In this document: piece by piece, positions 6,067-7,402 of the stretch | Position numbering within the stretch: the stretch's first letter is position 1 | Layout: every line of letters begins with the position of its first letter | NCBI GenBank assembly: GCA_944387745.1 | Contig: CALXGD010000036.1 | Coordinates: forward strand, 1 to 7,402 | Length of the DNA stretch: 7,402 nt | Direction of reading: 5' to 3' | Origin: an uncultured Oscillospiraceae bacterium | GTDB taxonomy: Bacteria; Bacillota_A; Clostridia; Oscillospirales; Oscillospiraceae | The notes under the pieces: model-generated | What the model was told of the DNA's origin: nothing | Databases searched by the model: none | The model's input: only the letters and a program-made list of their open reading frames with translations | Translations under genes and position numbers: made by a program

Positions 6067-7275
6067 TCAGTCCTGGACGTCCCGCAGACGCTTCACCGCG
6101 GCGGAGTCCTGAACTGTTTTAACCTTGGCTTCCCTCACATAGCGGTTGACGGCGGCGGTGCTCTTCTTCACCGGGGTAATGGTGCCCGCGCCGGCCACGC
6201 AGCCGCCGGGACAGCCCATGCCCTCCAGCAGGTAGCCGTCGTACTTGCCGACCTTCGCCATCATCAGCATCTTCCGACACTCCCGCAGGCCGTCGGCGTG
6301 CTCCACCATAACCTCCCGGTCTGGGTCGGTCTCGGCGATGGCCTTCTTTACCGCGTCGGCCACGCCGCCGGTGACAGCAAAGCCCCGGCCCAGAGCGGTG
6401 CCGGTGGAGAACTCATCGTCCGGATCATAGGGCATTTCCGAGGGCACAATTCCCTTGGCGTCGAAGATCCCCTGCATCTCCTCAAAGGTAAGCACAAAGT
6501 CCACGTCGCTGCGGATGGTACGGCGGGAGGCCTCCAGCTTCTTGGCGGTGCATGGGCCAATGAACACGATCCGCACGTCCGGATGGTCCTTCTTGTACAA
6601 CCGGGCGGTGAGCACCATGGGGGTCATGGCCATGGAGATATAGTCCTTAAATTGGGGGAACAGCTTTTTGGCCATCACGCTCCAGGCGGGGCAGCAGGAG
6701 GTGGCCATGAAGGGCTGCTGCTCCGGGACCTTTTTCAAAAAGTCCTCGGCCTCCTCAGCGGTGCACATGTCGGCGCCCACGGCCACCTCGATGACCTTGT
6801 GGAAGCCCACCCGCCGCATGGCCTCCCGCATCTGAGAGGAAGTGACCTCCTCGCCAAACTGGCTGACAAAGGCGGGAGCCACAGCAGCTACAACCTTGTC
6901 CCCCCGCTTGATGGCCTGGATCAGCTGGAAGATCTGGCTCTTGTCGGAGATGGCTCCAAAGGGGCAGTTCACCAGGCACATGCCGCAGGAGACGCACTTA
7001 TCGTAGTCGATCTTGGCCCGGCCCAGCTCGTCGGAGCCGATGGCGTCCATACCGCATGCCTCGGCGCAGGGGCGCTCAAACTTCAAAATGGCGCCGTAGG
7101 GGCACTCGTCGACACACTTGCCGCACTTGATGCACTTGTCCTGGTCGATGAGGCTCTTACCCTGGACGATAGAAATGGCGGCCTTGGGGCACACCTCCTT
7201 ACAGGGGTGGGCCAGACAGCCCTGGCACATGTTGGTCACCTGCACCCGCTTGGTGGGGCAGGCGTTGCAGGCAAA
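6067..7275 (-). CDS. [FeFe]-hydrogenase-family protein with ferredoxin-type clusters (group B-like; main part after a frameshift)
   Basis: This frame encodes an iron-sulfur protein with the catalytic domain of [FeFe] hydrogenases, which interconvert protons and H2 using ferredoxin electrons in the cytoplasm. Residue numbers count from GTG 7245, whose frame gives 392 aa. Cysteine groups at 7/10/15/19, 38/41/44/48 and 84/87/90/94 look like [4Fe-4S] sites, with an extra pair (60 and 64). The H-cluster motifs are TSCCPAW (182-188), IGPCTAKKLEA (229-239) and EGMGCPGGCVAGAG (341-354). The predicted ligands are Cys185, Cys232, Cys345 and Cys349, with Cys184 as the probable proton-relay residue. The second and third motifs differ from classical group A (MPC.., MACxGGCxxGGG) and resemble group B / monomeric enzymes. 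GTG 7245 is not the true start: homologous-looking sequence (FACNACPTKR) precedes it in frame back to 7275, where the frame is lost. It ends 29 nt before the shared terminator. Catalytic activity is uncertain. Confidence 0.9.
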   Translation of the reverse strand, partial: FACNACPTKRVQVTNMCQGCLAHPCKEVCPKAAISIVQGKSLIDQDKCIKCGKCVDECPYGAILKFERPCAEACGMDAIGSDELGRAKIDYDKCVSCGMCLVNCPFGAISDKSQIFQLIQAIKRGDKVVAAVAPAFVSQFGEEVTSSQMREAMRRVGFHKVIEVAVGADMCTAEEAEDFLKKVPEQQPFMATSCCPAWSVMAKKLFPQFKDYISMAMTPMVLTARLYKKDHPDVRIVFIGPCTAKKLEASRRTIRSDVDFVLTFEEMQGIFDAKGIVPSEMPYDPDDEFSTGTALGRGFAVTGGVADAVKKAIAETDPDREVMVEHADGLRECRKMLMMAKVGKYDGYLLEGMGCPGGCVAGAGTITPVKKSTAAVNRYVREAKVKTVQDSAAVKRLRDVQD

Positions 7276-7402
7276 GAGATGATGTTGATCAGCGGGGGAT
7301 CGTAGTACTTCTCCGCCACCACGCTCTCCTCCAGATAGGCGTCTGTGGGCTCATACTCGCTCACGTCCCGCAGGGGCAGGCCGATGGCCAGGCGGATGCG
7401 CT
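7236..7402 (-). pseudogene. N-terminal fragment of the [FeFe]-hydrogenase-like gene, in a shifted frame (5' end beyond window)
   Basis: On the minus strand from the right edge, a frame different from the main coding region reads RIRLAIGLPLRD, then a short acidic stretch, then VAEKYYDPPLINIIS ending at 7275. This matches the style of the segment that precedes the first cysteine group in monomeric [FeFe] hydrogenases. After 7275 this frame becomes nonsense (LPATPAPPSGCR) and stops at TGA 7236-7238, while the sensible sequence (FACNACPTKR) resumes in the adjacent frame. The main frame read upstream hits TGA at 7351-7353. One missing base within about 7274-7278 explains both. The homology statement is from memory of the family; the frame switch is directly visible. 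Confidence 0.78.

Noticed and set aside
7243..7245. GTG as the true start of the hydrogenase-like protein
   Set aside because: Conserved-looking cysteine sequence continues upstream in frame (FACNACPTKR), then into the shifted frame, and no Shine-Dalgarno sequence precedes the GTG.
6061..7305. Long plus-strand open frame (414 codons) opposite the hydrogenase-like gene
   Set aside because: It is antisense to a gene with clear cysteine motifs. Its His/Gly/Leu-rich composition is the usual shadow of a GC-rich gene, and it has no recognisable domain.
1..7402. CRISPR array, insertion sequence, tRNA or attachment site
   Set aside because: I saw no regularly spaced direct repeats, transposase motifs, terminal inverted repeats or cloverleaf-like sequence. 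The coding genes account for nearly all of the window.

Overview
The window looks like chromosomal DNA from a strictly anaerobic, fairly GC-rich member of the Clostridia, probably Oscillospiraceae (the Flavonifractor, Intestinimonas and Oscillibacter kind of gut bacteria). This rests on strong AAAGGAG/GGGAGG-type ribosome binding sites, a lipoprotein-type solute-binding protein, an [FeFe]-hydrogenase-family protein and GC-rich codon choice set against AT-rich intergenic DNA. The genus is an inference that a database search would have to settle.

Positions 1-4794 (minus strand) hold a complete-looking Opp/Dpp-type peptide ABC importer operon in the order permease B, permease C, ATPase D, ATPase F, then the solute-binding lipoprotein, which runs off the left edge. 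The first four genes are tightly coupled: a 4-nt ATGA overlap (B/C), a 6-nt gap (C/D) and a 17-nt overlap (D/F). Only the binding-protein gene has a 40-nt spacer and its own strong ribosome binding site. Both ATPases carry a C-terminal four-cysteine pattern with identical spacing, and the F ATPase has a non-standard ABC signature (LDGGRRQR).

Positions 4795-5028 are an AT-rich divergent control region. They hold two candidate promoters for the transporter operon, one candidate -10 box for the regulator, and an interrupted inverted repeat placed where a LysR-type regulator would bind. On the plus strand, 5029-5919 encodes that LysR-type regulator, presumably controlling the transporter.

Positions 5920-6066 separate two convergent genes and hold a long hairpin that can terminate transcription from both sides. 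From 6067 to the right edge, on the minus strand, is a ferredoxin-like and [FeFe]-hydrogenase large-domain protein, with TSCCPAW, GPCTAKK and GCPGGC motifs resembling group B / monomeric [FeFe] hydrogenases. Its reading frame breaks near 7275: the N-terminal part continues upstream in another frame. The gene is therefore either inactivated or carries a one-base sequencing or assembly error.

The transporter and regulator form one functional unit for importing peptides or another family-5 substrate. The hydrogenase-like gene is a separate, convergent unit. I found no mobile element, CRISPR array, tRNA or rRNA. The most notable points are the frameshift with its hydrogenase motif variants, the unusual ABC signature, and the layout of the divergent promoter region.
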